This document shows positions 44,709-54,689 of a stretch of DNA of 64,000 nt, piece after piece. The translations under genes were made by a program, and so were the position numbers. This stretch comes from Callorhinus ursinus. Lineage: Eukaryota; Chordata; Mammalia; Carnivora; Otariidae. The stretch spans positions 7,162,223 to 7,226,222 of the forward strand of contig NW_020312894.1 in NCBI RefSeq assembly GCF_003265705.1. The letters run 5' to 3'. Positions within the stretch are counted from its first letter, which is position 1; each line of letters begins with the position of its first letter. The notes beneath the pieces are model-generated. The model was not told where the DNA came from. It did not search any database and saw only the letters and a list, made by a program, of their open reading frames with translations.

Positions 44709-45434
44709 TTAGTTTTTTAATGTATTTTAAATAAATAATTTAAAGTCTCTGTCCAGTAAATCCAATGTCTGGGCTTCCTCAGAGACAGTTTCTATTGACT
44801 TTTGTACCCCTATATTTAGACCACACTTTCTTGTTTATCTGCAAGACTTGTGTTTTTGTTTCTTTGTTTGTTTCTGAAAACTAGACATTTAAAATAATAT
44901 AAAGTGGCCAACTCTGGAAATCAGATCCCCCCCCTCCCCAGGGTCTGTTGTTGTTGCTGTTTATTATGGTTGCTGTTGGCTTTTTATTGACCTTTCTAAA
45001 CCAATTCTGTAAAGTCTTATTCTTTGATATGTAACTAAAGTCTGCACAGTTAGCTTAGTGGTCAGCTAATCACAGGGTAGAGATTTCCTTCAATGTCTAG
45101 AAACAATAAATCTCCCAGTCTTTGATGAGGGGCTCTGTGTGCATGTTGAGCACTCCTTCAACCCACAGCCAGGTGGTTTACAACTCTGTCTTAGCCTCAC
45201 TTTCTGCTTGTGCAGAGCCTCAAAGTTCTTCCAAGTTGAGAGCTTAGAGCCTTCTCAGGTCTTTCCCGAGCATATGCATAGCCCCGGACATGTGTATATC
45301 CCTAAATATGCACATGGCCTTCCAGATTCCTAACAATATATCAGAGATTTCCAAAGCTCCCTGTGGACCTCTGATTTCCTAGATTTTTCTTTAAAATCTT
45401 TTGTTTGTGCATTATTTTTCCCAACTGTTATGCA

Positions 45435-45712
45435 TCACCTTGTGAGTACTCACTGTACACCAAACACTGTGCTGGGTACCTGGAGATACATGATAGAGTT
45501 CCTCCTGTTGTGGGGCTTACACTCTAGATAAGGAGATGGCCTTATAGCTGGGTTTCATGAACAACGTGGGCAGAATAACACCAGGATGCTGGGAAAGTCC
45601 AAGGGAGAGACATTAAATGAAGCTTGGGGTAGAGGCAGGCTTTCCAGAAGAAGCAGCATCCTACCCGAGCTTTAAGGGACAAAGAGTCTTGCTATGAATT
45701 GGTGGGGGAGTG
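45435..45712 (-). mobile_element. L2 LINE 3' region, antisense
   Basis: 'gagtactcactgtacaccaaacactgtgctgggtacctggagatac', 'gggcttacactctaga' and 'ggcaggctttccagaagaagcagcatcctacccgagctttaaggga' follow the antisense L2 3' end. Confidence 0.7.
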
Positions 45713-45716
45713 GTCG

Positions 45717-46096
45717 TGTGTTAGCCTGTTCAGGCTGCCATAACAAAATATCACAGACTCGGTGGCTTAACCAACACAAATTTACTTTCTCACATTCCTG
45801 GAGGCTAGAAGTCCCAGATCAAGGAACAGCAGCTTGGTTTCTCCTGAAGACTCTCTTCCTGGCTTCCACCCAGCCAGCTTCCTGTGTCCTCACAAGGCCT
45901 TTCCTTTGTACACACACACTCCTGGTATCTCTTCCTCTTCTTTTAAGAACACCAGTTCTTTGGGATCAAGGACCCACTCTTATGACCTCATTTAACCTCA
46001 ATTACTTTTCCAAGTCCCTATCTCCAAATACAGTCACATTGGGAGTTGTAGATTCAACGTATGAATTTGGGGAGGATCCAATTCAGTCCATAACAG
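45717..46096 (-). mobile_element. MaLR-family solo LTR, antisense, nearly complete
   Basis: It starts tgtgttagcctgttcaggctgccataacaaaatatcacagac and passes through 'ctttctcacattcctggaggctagaagtcc', 'cctgtgtcctcacaaggcctttcc' and 'ccctatctccaaatacagtcacattgggag' to 'caattcagtccataaca'. About 380 bp with no provirus, so a solo LTR. Confidence 0.85.
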
Positions 46097-46354
46097 GTAA
46101 TAATTGAACAAAAGTTTGGAAATGAGAGGGAAAACTGACATGCACTAATATGTGACTTTGATTTATGCTTCTGCTTTACCTACCCATTTCTACTCCTGGG
46201 TCATCTTGGTTTTCTGAGTTTATGTGTCCTTGTTTCACTGTTCTGAAATAAAAGAATATACAGAAGAATTTTAATTACCTATATTTATTTAAAAATACAT
46301 CTAATGAAATTAAAGAAAACTTTAAAGAAAGAAAAATATCACTGGGACAGACAC

Positions 46355-46418
46355 AGATGAGTACTAAAGTATTAAAGTATTTAAAGTACTAAAGTACTTA
46401 CCTATACTGAAGTACTAT
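46355..46418 (+). repeat. Imperfect AAAGTAYT tandem repeat
   Basis: actaaagtattaaagtatttaaagtactaaagtact: four to five 7-9 bp units, each built around AAAGTA(C/T)T. Confidence 0.8.
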
Positions 46419-46439
46419 GCTCCCTTGCATAGTGTGCAC

Positions 46440-46775
46440 TTGTGATTAGGAAGCAGCAGCCCAGCTGGGACTACATTTCTCAGCCTTCCTTGCAGCCAGA
46501 TGGAGCCATGTGACTCCCTCAGGCCAATCAAATGTGAGTGGGGAAATAGACTCACCTCTAGGCTAGTGGGTTAGTACATGAGTCTTTATCCATCACTGAA
46601 TGGAGAGGATGCCAAAGCCCTAGAGGAGGGAATACCATGAGCTGGAAGGAGCCTGGGTCCCTGATTACCTGCACTGGACTTGCTGTGAGCAAAAATTCAC
46701 TTCTAGTTCATTAAACCACTGAGATTCAGAGTTTCTCTTTTATAACACCTGCTTCACCTTAACTAATATAATCAC
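46440..46775 (+). mobile_element. LTR-type repeat (MaLR-like), sense
   Basis: 'ctgggactacatttctcagccttccttgcagccagatggagccatgtgactccctcaggccaatcaaatgtgag' and 'ggagcctgggtccctgattacctgcactggacttgctgtgagcaaaaattcacttctagttcattaaaccactgagattcagagttt' match a widespread mammalian LTR family. I recognise the sequence but am unsure of the formal name. Confidence 0.65.
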
Positions 46776-46779
46776 CATA

Positions 46780-47050
46780 ACCCCAAAGTTCTTCTTCTTT
46801 TTTCACATATTTCCTTCTAGTTCTTATCAACATGGATTCATTTTTACACAGGTAAAATGTAGCATGGTGTACAGACCATGTTTTATTCATTATTTTAACA
46901 TATAGATATTTTTTTAAAAATTTCCCTGTACATCTATTAATTTCATTTTTAGGGCCTATGTAATATTTCACTGAACAAACATGTCCCCAGTTGTTGAACA
47001 TTTGGTTGTTTTCAATTGTTACTTGAAAGTATTATAAAGCAGCTGTTAGT
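46780..47050 (-). mobile_element. Possible old L1 3' UTR fragment, antisense
   Basis: 'catggattcatttttacacaggtaaaatgtagcatggtgtacagacc' and 'ccagttgttgaacatttggttgttttcaattg' resemble the antisense L1ME 3' UTR. Confidence 0.4.
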
Positions 47051-47054
47051 CTGA

Positions 47055-47680
47055 CACTGGGCAAGGAAATATACCAAACAAATGACAAAGCAAGATAACA
47101 CTACAGACATTGAAAAGAGCAGCAAACACCAGAAAAAGGGAAATAGATAAAGGGAAGTGATTCCTATTATAAGCCCCTCGAGGATAGCTGCGTTTGGAGA
47201 GTAGAAATTCTCAACCCACACATGTCAGGTCTCTCAAGTGTGGGACATGGGATTCGATCAGATATGATCTCTAGGCTAATGTGACAGATCATCAAAGACC
47301 ACCACTTAGAGCCTGAAGATGCAAAATTAACGTAGGAAAAAAAAAATTTAGAACCAAAAGACTGGATGTCAGGACGGAAGTGCCCTTATTCCCTAGAAAG
47401 CCTCTGTTTTGTCTCTACAACGGGACTATATCACTTATGTAGGTGAAAACATCGGGTAAACTGTAAATTCACAATGCATATACATGCAGACAATATTTTG
47501 AAATATTACTCATCGTACTTTCCTTCTGGGTCATTCCTGTGTTTTCCATTTGAGTTTCAATGCAGACTGTTGAAAGTCCATGCGCACCATTGTTCGACCT
47601 CCAGCCCTGCCTTTGGTTTGCAAACACCAGGTGCTGGAGAGAGACACGGCTCTGGGGATTTCTAAAAACATGACTGGCCC
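47055..47680. other. Unique sequence, no gene recognised
   Basis: No named repeat or supported gene. Confidence 0.5.
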
Positions 47681-47699
47681 AACAAAACTGAAATCTGGT

Positions 47700-47900
47700 G
47701 GGGGTGCTTGGGAGGCTCAGTCGGTTAATTGCCCGACTGGTGATTTTGGCTCAGGTCATGATCTCAGGGTCATGAGATCAAGCCCTGAGTTGGGCTCAGC
47801 CCTCAGCCAGGAGTCTACTTTGAGATTCTCTCCCTCTCCCTCTGCCCCTCTCCACTGGTGCTCTTTCTAAAATAAATAAATAAATCTTAAAAAAAAAAAA
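47700..47900 (+). mobile_element. Can-SINE, full length, older subfamily
   Basis: Head gggggtgcttgggaggctcag, body 'actggtgattttggctcaggtcatgatctcagggtcatgagatcaagccctgagttgggc', tail aataaataaataaatctt plus A-run. Target-site duplication acaaaactgaaatctggt (47682-47699) recurs at 47901-47919 with one extra c. Confidence 0.96.
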
Positions 47901-47919
47901 ACAAAACCTGAAATCTGGT

Positions 47920-48740
47920 AGACTCGGGTGTGAACCACAGTAGAGAGAAAGATGTGTGCCAGCAGGATGGTTCCCCTGCTCCCTGGGTGGCATGGGACAG
48001 GTTAAGAGAACTGGGGGAGGAGGCTGGGGTCTAAATGCTGGTGAAGGTCCTCTTCTCACACAATGCCCCGAGTGTCATCTGAGATTCCCTGGATGGGTCC
48101 GGAGACTCAACATTAGATAACACAAAATGGTTCCCCACTGGCACTCTGAGAGGAAAGAGTCTCAAGGCATAATGATCGCACAACCCTGAGCAGAAGAAAG
48201 AACCCGTGATTCCTCAGGGCTCTGGAATCCGGAAACTCTCCTCGAACCTGAGTGGAGTGCAAGAGGACCTGTACTCTGCTTGTTCCCTGGCTGGGGCTCC
48301 AGGGTGAGGCTGCCAGTGGGCTCCCCAGCCTGGCAGGGCAGGAGGTTGTGGGCCCTTCCCAGGATGAGCACCCCAGAAAAACAGGGTCGGGGTGAGGCAT
48401 GTCAGAGCCTGCCAGTTCTCCACTGAGGCCAGCCAGAGAGGACCCAGCACAGCAGGGGCTGGTGCCCTAGAGCTTGTCCAGGGAGAGGGGAGGGGGTGAA
48501 AATTAGAGTAGCCTCCTATGGGCAGGAGGAACTCTTCCACCCTCCATGAATCAGGCATTTGGAAACAAGTTCACTCCCAGTAGACATAAAGTGATCCTCT
48601 TTGCACATCCAAGTTTGTGACCAGCAAACGTACCTTCAAGATATGAAAATACATGAATGCTGTCTTGCTTTGCGTTCAGGGTGCTTTGCAAATTGTAGTG
48701 CAAATGTTTAGTATTATCACTATTAATTGCTACAGTAGAG
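47920..48740. other. Unique sequence, no gene recognised
   Basis: Frames of 69-114 codons overlap on the minus strand in different frames around 48.1-48.6 kb. None resembles a known protein. Confidence 0.45.
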
Positions 48741-48744
48741 CTAT

Positions 48745-49100
48745 ATTCACTTATTCGGTAAACGTTTACTGTCTACCAAGAGTCAGAAACCAGTGAAGCT
48801 ACTCAACATAGAGAAGGCAACAAAGCCGCAAAATCCCTGCCCTGCAGAGGTTCGGGTCTGGGGTGGTGGACAGGAGCAAACGCACAAGGAGGGTGCCAAG
48901 CATGTCCTCTGGTGGCAAGTGCTATGAGAAAAATAAGGCAGGAGGTGCCAAGGACGGTCAGGGAAGCCCTCCCTAAGCAGGTGTCACCAGAGCGGAGCCC
49001 CGGAGGTGACCAGGCTCAGGAACTTGTGAACCAGCCAGCGCGGAGAAGCGGAGGCGAGGCAGGTGTGCAGGGTGAGCTGCAACGCCCGTGTGGCTGGAGT
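48745..49100 (-). mobile_element. L2 LINE 3' region, antisense
   Basis: 'tattcacttattcggtaaacgtttactgtctacc', 'aaaatccctgccctgcagaggttc', 'agtgctatgagaaaaataaggcaggaggtgcc' and 'ggtcagggaagccctccctaagcaggtgtcaccagagcggagccc' follow the antisense L2 over about 350 bp. The right end merges into CpG-rich DNA. Confidence 0.8.
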
Positions 49101-49470
49101 CCAGCGAGCCGGGCGGGAGGGGGTAGGAGGCCTGGCGGTTACAGTCGGGGAGGGGGCCAATCCCGGGAGGCCACTCCGGGGAGCCACTTTGACTCCCGGG
49201 AGGTGGGGGCCGTTGGAAGGCCTCGAACTGAGGAGGCACAGACGGGAAATGAAGCGAGGAAGTGAAAGGGGAGAGGGGTTGGGGACTGCTCCCCAGAGGA
49301 CGGCCTTTCCAGCAAGGACGCCGGCGAGCAGGAGAGCGTAGAAACGTGCCCTTTCTCAGAACTCGGTGGATTTTCTTCTTGATCATCATATTTGGTCTCT
49401 CAGATTTATTACAGTAGGGAAAAACAAAAGATCCGGCAGGACTTCGTGGCGGGGGGGAGGCGGCGGGGAG
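49101..49470. other. GC-rich, CpG-rich sequence left of the CpG island
   Basis: About 20 CpG between 49021 and 49380 by hand count, partly inside the L2 remnant. Many GGGAGG-type motifs (SP-factor-like). No gene recognised. Confidence 0.5.
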
Positions 49471-49474
49471 GGGC

Positions 49475-49585
49475 CACCATAATTTGTCCATTTTATAGCT
49501 CAGGACACACAAAAGACACTGAAAGATTTGCCCATGGTCATAAAACGGAACAGTGGGGAGAGAGGACCAGATGCGAGTCCCCGAA
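49475..49585 (-). mobile_element. MIR SINE, antisense
   Basis: 'aatttgtccattttatagctcaggacacacaaaagacactgaaagatttgcccatggtcataaaacggaacagtggggagagaggaccagatgcgagtcc' is the antisense MIR core through B-box. Confidence 0.65.
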
Positions 49586-49691
49586 TTTGCAGCCTCGCCG
49601 CCCTCACCCGACAGGTGCTGCCGCTGAGGGGGACAGGGCCCTTGGGGTGGGGGGGGAGGGAGCCAGGCTTCCCACCTGTGCAGGGGCCTGC

Positions 49692-49744
49692 GGGGGGGGG
49701 GGGGGGGGGGGGGGCCCGGGGGGGGGCCGGGGCCCGGTCCCCCT

Positions 49745-49775
<31 letters not shown>

Positions 49776-49800
49776 CTCCCCCCTTTCCTTCCCCCCCCCC
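49692..49800 (+). repeat. G-run / C-run homopolymer block (G23 ... C28, C10)
   Basis: Layout by direct reading: G23 (49692-49714), CCC, G9 (49718-49726), short mixed G/C, then C28 (49745-49772), C6, and C10 (49791-49800). The G and C arms are complementary, so the block can fold as a hairpin, and each arm can in principle form G-quadruplex or i-motif structures. The poly-Gly/poly-Pro frames across it are by-products. A sequence-assembly artefact is possible. Confidence 0.85.
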
Positions 49801-49920
49801 ACCTCTGTCTCCCTCCCTCCCTCCCTTTCCCTCTCCCCTCCAGACTGGGAATGAGAACAGCGAACCTCAGGAGAGTCAGAAATAACAAACAAATGGCGAT
49901 GAAGTGCTTTATGGATGGCA

Positions 49921-50280
49921 GGCGGGTGCTAAATAACAGTAGTGTAGCCGGGGAGGGGCGGCGTAAACGCGGACGGGAAGACTTCTGTCGCCATGACTCA
50001 AGGTGCGCGAGGCCAAGCAAGGCCAGCGGGGCCCGCAGCCTCTCACTGCGCAGTTAGCGGCCCGGGACGTCCTCGAGCGGCTGGCTTCTGATGGATCGCC
50101 CCTCTACGCTAATGGAGACCACTACCAGGGGAAAACAGATGACTGGGGTGGGGAGGGGGGCCATCGACCCCCCCTCCCCTTGCGCCCTCTCCGCCGCTCG
50201 CAAGTCTAACCACCGCTAACGAAGCTTCAGCTAGCGTATACGTCACGGGGAAATGGCGCGCTGGGGCTGGAGCAGCTTTT
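49921..50280. promoter_or_regulatory. CpG island without a recognisable gene
   Basis: By hand count this 360-bp segment has about 64 percent G+C and 32 CpG, an observed/expected ratio near 0.85. That meets the usual CpG island criteria (over 200 bp, over 55 percent GC, ratio over 0.65). It contains a CRE-like tacgtca (50239-50245), GGCGGG and several GC-box-like motifs. It is not a transposon I recognise. Such islands usually mark a transcription start or a developmental regulatory element. I see no linked exon, so strand and target are unknown. Confidence 0.6.
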
Positions 50281-51390
50281 CATCTCATTTTATTTTGTTG
50301 CCCTTCATCAGTTGCTTTGCCCCCCTTCCCCCCCTCCTTGACTCTTGCTGCCATCCTGTTTTTACACAGATCGCTGTCCTGACCCTTATTCTCTCTCCCT
50401 TCACGTCTCTGCCCTCAGCCAACTAATTTATTGATTGGCTTTTACCTAAGGCCAAATGAAGTTCTCCTTTATTGAGACAATTTCTCAAAGTCTGTAACTT
50501 GCACAGAACGACTTCACCTCACGTTCGCTTTAATTAATGGAAAGCCACTCACCAAGCCAGTCCGGCGGCCACATGCACCGCGCATGTTAATTTCCTTCCT
50601 ACTCTGCCTGCTGCACCCAAACGCCAGAAACACAAAGAATTGTTTCATCCCCCCATTCACTCAGGAAGTCGGTGCCGGGATAAGCACGACACATGCCCCG
50701 CCCTTAAGACAGGGTCCGTGCGATTTAGACAGGGATGGGCGGTGGGTTCTGAGTCACTTCTCTGTCCGACTGCACCCAACAAAATCAGAAAGCACTGATA
50801 CTTGTCCCAAATGATTGTTTACCCAAAAGCTACTTCTGTTTAAAATATTCAGGTAATTGAGTAAAACTGGAGTGTGCTCAATTTCTCGCCAAACCCTGCA
50901 GCGAGCCCCCTCTCTTTACTCACCTTTGTCTCTACCTGGGAGGTTACAAGTGAGCAAGTCCAACACATTTCCCACATTGGGCCTCCTTGCTCCATGGTAG
51001 ACTTCCAAAACTCTGTCCTTTATGATGAGTCTCAAAATGTGGGCAACACATTTAAATCCCTTTACTTAGACAATCCCTAAAAGCCCTCATAAAAATATGA
51101 TTCTGAAGTAGTACGTGACTTGTATTTGCTCTCTTATTAATGAAAAAACTAAAGCAACAAAAGACCACAAATTCACAAATTCTCTCTCTCTCATCTTACT
51201 TTGCCAAGTCACCAGCTTAAGAAGGAGGCAGGGCATTCTACCCAAAACTATACCAGGGCAGACTGCCATGTAATAATTTGTTTTAAATCATTTGAATGGC
51301 TAACATATTCACAAAGATCAAACACCCTTTATATGAAAAGGTAATCAGGGAAAAGTCTGCTCCCCGCTCAATTTGCCATCACCCCCCAAC
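50281..51390. other. Unique flank of the CpG island
   Basis: Repeat-poor. The part at 50.40-50.60 kb (ttattgattggcttttacctaaggccaaatgaag ... cgttcgctttaattaatggaaagcc) looks constrained and contains homeodomain-like taattaat and a CCAAT-like attgg box. No gene recognised. Confidence 0.45.
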
Positions 51391-51399
51391 CTCTCTACA

Positions 51400-52500
51400 C
51401 AGATTACCTCTGTTTTGAGATTCTTAATGCAGTCCTCCAAGTTTCTTTATGCAAACCAAGCAAGTACGGATATAGAGTCTTCTCCTGGCCCCACCCACCA
51501 CACACACCTTTATGTAAAAAGTAGCATACTGTATATGCTGTTCTCCCTTCATTTTTTCCACCCAACGGTGTATCTTGGAGATCTTTCTTTACCTAAATAG
51601 AGATTGTGTGGATGCATCATCCATTTAACCAGCCATCTGTTGATGAACTTGGATTGTCTCCAGTCCTTCCCGATGACAGTACTGCAGTGAATAGTCTGAC
51701 GCATACTCCATACTGCCTTGTGGGCTTGAAGACTTATACACAAATTCCCAGAACTGAAAATCAGGGTCACCGGGATAGACCTTTTAAATTCTGATAGGTA
51801 TTGCCAAACAGGGGGTATTGCCAAACCTCCAGAAGGTTTGCACCAATCCACACACTCAGCAGCCATGCATACATATGCCTTTTTCCCCACACCTTCACCA
51901 ACAGATTATCAAACATGTTTTTCTTCCAATCTAATAAATGAAAAATGGAGGCTCCATTTCTATTTGCATTGCTCTAATTATGAGGGAGGCTAAGCACCTT
52001 TTCATAGCTTTAAGAGGAACTTGTATTTCCTTTATTTTAAACTGTATCATTTGCCTATTTTGCTATTGAGTTTTTGGGTTCTGTTTTATTCTTATCAGTT
52101 TCTAGGAGCTCTTTACATATTCAGAAGGTTAGTCCTTTGCTACAGTGTGAACGGTATGAATTACAATTTATCTGTTCGGTTTTCATTTGTGCTTTGGCTT
52201 TGCTTCCTAGGATTTCTGTTTACTTATTTTATTGTGTGATGTGGTCATGGTTGTTTTGCCATACAGGGGGCTTTTATTATTGTGTAGTCAAATTTATCGG
52301 TATTTTCTTGCTTTTGTGTCACAGTTAGAAAGAGCTTCTCCACTCCAAAGTTAAAGAGGAATTCTCCCATTTTTCTTCTGGTAAATTTATGTTTTCCTGT
52401 TTTACATATAAATCTTTGACTCATTTAGAATTTATCCTGATGTACAGTGTAGAGTTTAGATCATATATTTACTTTTCCAGATGGCTACTCTCCTGTCTCA
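51400..52500 (-). mobile_element. Old L1 3' UTR to ORF2 end, antisense
   Basis: 'ttggagatctttctttacctaaatagag', 'ccagccatctgttgatgaacttggattgtctccag', 'ctgataggtattgccaaacaggg', 'atttgcattgctctaattatgagggaggctaagcaccttttc', 'caaatttatcggtattttc' and 'ctttgactcatttagaatttatcctgatg' are in correct antisense L1 order. Confidence 0.75.
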
Positions 52501-52734
52501 TCAGGTGACAAGCATTTTTGCTGCATCACCCAGAAAAAAAAACCAAGTCATTACTGTCAGAGGTTTTGGGCTTTATCCATACACATAGAGACTCGAGGAT
52601 CTTTTCCTGATGCCTTCATTCTCTTAGCTGCTTCCCTGCCTCTCTACCACTATTCAAACCCTGGGAATTCCTAGTCCTTATGTTTGTCAGGTCTATCCTT
52701 GCAGTCACCCAGCCATTTTTTTTCCCTTTTGTCT

Positions 52735-53290
52735 TTTAAAGTACGCTTTTTATTGAAATATGGCACACGGGTCATAAATAGCTTTATAAAATTTCACAAA
52801 GTGAACACACCCAGATAACCACCCCGCTGGAGATCTAGGACATCACAGCACCCCAGAATCCTTCTGTACTCCCTCCCAGTGTCTCCCCCACCAACCAAGG
52901 GTAATGGCTCGGGCTTTCTGTCACCACAGGTTGGTCTGCTTGCTGTTAAAGTGTGTATCACTTTAAAACATTTACTCTTTTGCCTCTGACTTCTTTCTTT
53001 TGCATTGAGCTTATGAGATTCAAACGTGTAGTTCTTCCTTTGTTCTTGTTGCTGTGTGGATGGTTGTGTGAATGAAATATGATGCATTTATCCATTCTCA
53101 TGCTGACATTCACATTGTTTCCAATTTGGGACCATTATGAGGACCGAGGCTATCAACATTCTTGTGATGTCTTTTGATGCATCTATGTGAGCTTTACTGG
53201 GTAAATACCTCAGTGTGGGAGTCCTGCATTAAGATATGCAAACGGTTAGCACTGGTCTCTACAGCTATGCAAACTCAATTCAACAAAAAC
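52735..53290 (-). mobile_element. Second old L1 3' UTR fragment, antisense
   Basis: 'ctttttattgaaatatggcacacgggtcataaatagc', 'aaagtgaacacacccagataaccaccccgc', 'catttatccattctcatgctgacattcacattgtttccaatttggg' follow the antisense 3' UTR of an L1ME-type element. It restarts from the 3' end, so it is separate from the preceding fragment. Confidence 0.7.
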
Positions 53291-53339
53291 GTGGTCAGTC
53301 AAATCCACGGTTAAATGTAATCGGTTAATTTCTGGTTCC

Positions 53340-53430
53340 CCGCTGTGCTCAGATACCTTACATAAATTCTCTCTCTAATTACTGCCCATAACCCCCATTT
53401 TACAGCTGATGAAACTGAGAAGCATCATGT
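53340..53430 (-). mobile_element. MIR fragment, antisense
   Basis: 'gctcagataccttacataaattctctctctaattactgcccataacccccattttacagctgatgaaactgag' is the antisense MIR core. Confidence 0.65.
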
Positions 53431-53729
53431 TCTCCCAGAGGGGAATTTTCACTGATGAATTGTAAAATGCTGAAGCTATCATATTTAATAAAGCTATTTA
53501 TCTATTCAGCAATTTGGGTGTCACTCCTGTGTTTTTAAAACAGTTTTTAGAACAGGGATGGGTTTTATTTATGAATACAAGAAGAAATTGGTAAGCATCA
53601 AAAGACAGTGAGTGATGTGAGTAATTCAAGACAATATGTATTACACTTAAGTCGTCATTTAAATTCCAGTGAGTTTTTATGTCTACAGGTGGTTAAGAAG
53701 CATAAACATGTAAAAGGTCATGAGTGTCC

Positions 53730-54260
53730 GTTCATTCATTCAGTCAGTCATATTTTCCAGCAATGTTACTGAGCCCCTACTTGAGTGTCAGGACTGGAAC
53801 AAAGCTCAGGTAAAGTGATAAGGTAAAGTGTGGTAAAAGATTATAAATATTCTAGACATTGAAAGCTAAGATTTCATAGGTTCCACTGAAACCAAAGCAA
53901 AAAAATTCAAAGCAATCTGACAAGTACTATCAAAGACTACACACAAATCGCTATTGGAATAAAGGAGGGAATTGGTGAAGGCTTCCCAGAGATGGGATAT
54001 TTGGGCTCAACTTTGAAGGATAAATAGTTCTCTAGACAGATGAACAAAGGCAAGAGCTCATTAAAAAGGCACAAGTTGCAAAAAATGATAATTTATGTGT
54101 GGTTCAAGGTATACAAAGGGAAGACGTGAGAAATGACAGGGAGTGACAGACAGAGGTTGACCAAATCAGAGAGATCCCTGAATGCCACACCAAGGATTTA
54201 GATTTTATTCTGTGTGTACTTGGGGGCAGGGTCATGACTCAAAGAGATTGGCAACAATGT
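53730..54260 (-). mobile_element. L2 LINE 3' region, antisense, long copy
   Basis: 'cattcattcagtcagtcatattttcc...gagcccctacttgagtgtcagg', 'gaaggcttcccagagatgggatatttgggctcaactttgaaggataaata', 'gcaagagctcattaaaaaggcacaag' and 'aggatttagattttattctgtgtgtac' follow antisense L2 for about 500 bp, the longest L2 copy in the window. Confidence 0.8.
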
Positions 54261-54443
54261 ATAAATGTACAATTTTGTACAATTTAAATGCTAAATTGAC
54301 ATTCTTTAATAACAAAATACTATTGTTAGGGGCATTGAGGGGATCCTCATCAGAATTCCTAGTTTCCAGCTTTATGCCTGGAAAAATAACTGCTTTAGGA
54401 CAGAAAGATTCAATAGTGGAGACAATAGAGGTTTTCTCCTTCA

Positions 54444-54667
54444 GGGGCACCTGGGTGGCTCAGTCAGTTAAGCATCTGCCTCTTGATTTTGGCTCAGGTC
54501 ATGATCTCAGGGTCCTGGGATCAAGCCCCGCATCGAACCCCGCATGGAGCTCCACACTCAGCAGGGAGTCTGCTTGAGATTCTCTCTTTCCCCCTCCCTC
54601 TGCCTTCTCCACCTACCCAAGTTCTCTCTCTTTCTCTAAAATAAAGAAATAAATCTTAAAAAAACAA
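54444..54667 (+). mobile_element. Can-SINE, full length, with internal 11-bp duplication
   Basis: Standard head, then an internal duplicate ccccgcatcga/ccccgcatgga within the B-box-downstream region, pyrimidine block and aataaagaaataaatctt tail. Target-site duplication agaggttttctccttca (54427-54443) recurs at 54668-54684 with two changes. Confidence 0.95.
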
Positions 54668-54689
54668 AGAGGGTCTCTCCTTCAGCTGG

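Larger units (their letters stand above)
40815..45395 (-). mobile_element. Long L1 LINE, antisense, broken, hosting four Can-SINEs
   Basis: One continuous antisense L1 (about 3.75 kb without its insertions). It starts inside ORF2 ('attgagatgatcatgtgggttttgtcctttattccattaatatgg') and passes through 'ttgaaccaaccttgcattc', 'gtgatgtctttgtctggttttgatatcaagg', 'cccattggttatttggaacgtg', 'gtagacagcatgcagtag' analogues. It continues toward the 5' side with 'ctttgaatatgtcatcccattgtcctctgg', 'aaacttgggaagtttttggccattgtttcttcaaat', 'gtccagtaaatccaatgtctgggcttcctcagagacag' and ends near 'ctgatttcctagatttttc'. The 3' end and 3' UTR are missing. Frames are broken by stops and by SINE insertions, so no ORF1p or ORF2p can be made. 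Confidence 0.9.

Noticed and set aside
40815..45395. Possibility of an active L1
   Set aside because: It lacks the 3' UTR and ORF2 end, carries four SINE insertions and has many stops, so it cannot encode working proteins.
48973..49512. 179-codon minus-strand open frame
   Set aside because: It crosses an L2 remnant, CpG-rich DNA and a MIR copy. No recognisable domain and no sign of constraint visible in one sequence.
49392..50057. 221-codon plus-strand open frame with poly-Gly and poly-Pro
   Set aside because: It is created by the G-run and C-run block and stop-poor CpG island DNA. Several frames on both strands are open at once, which is the signature of composition and not of coding.
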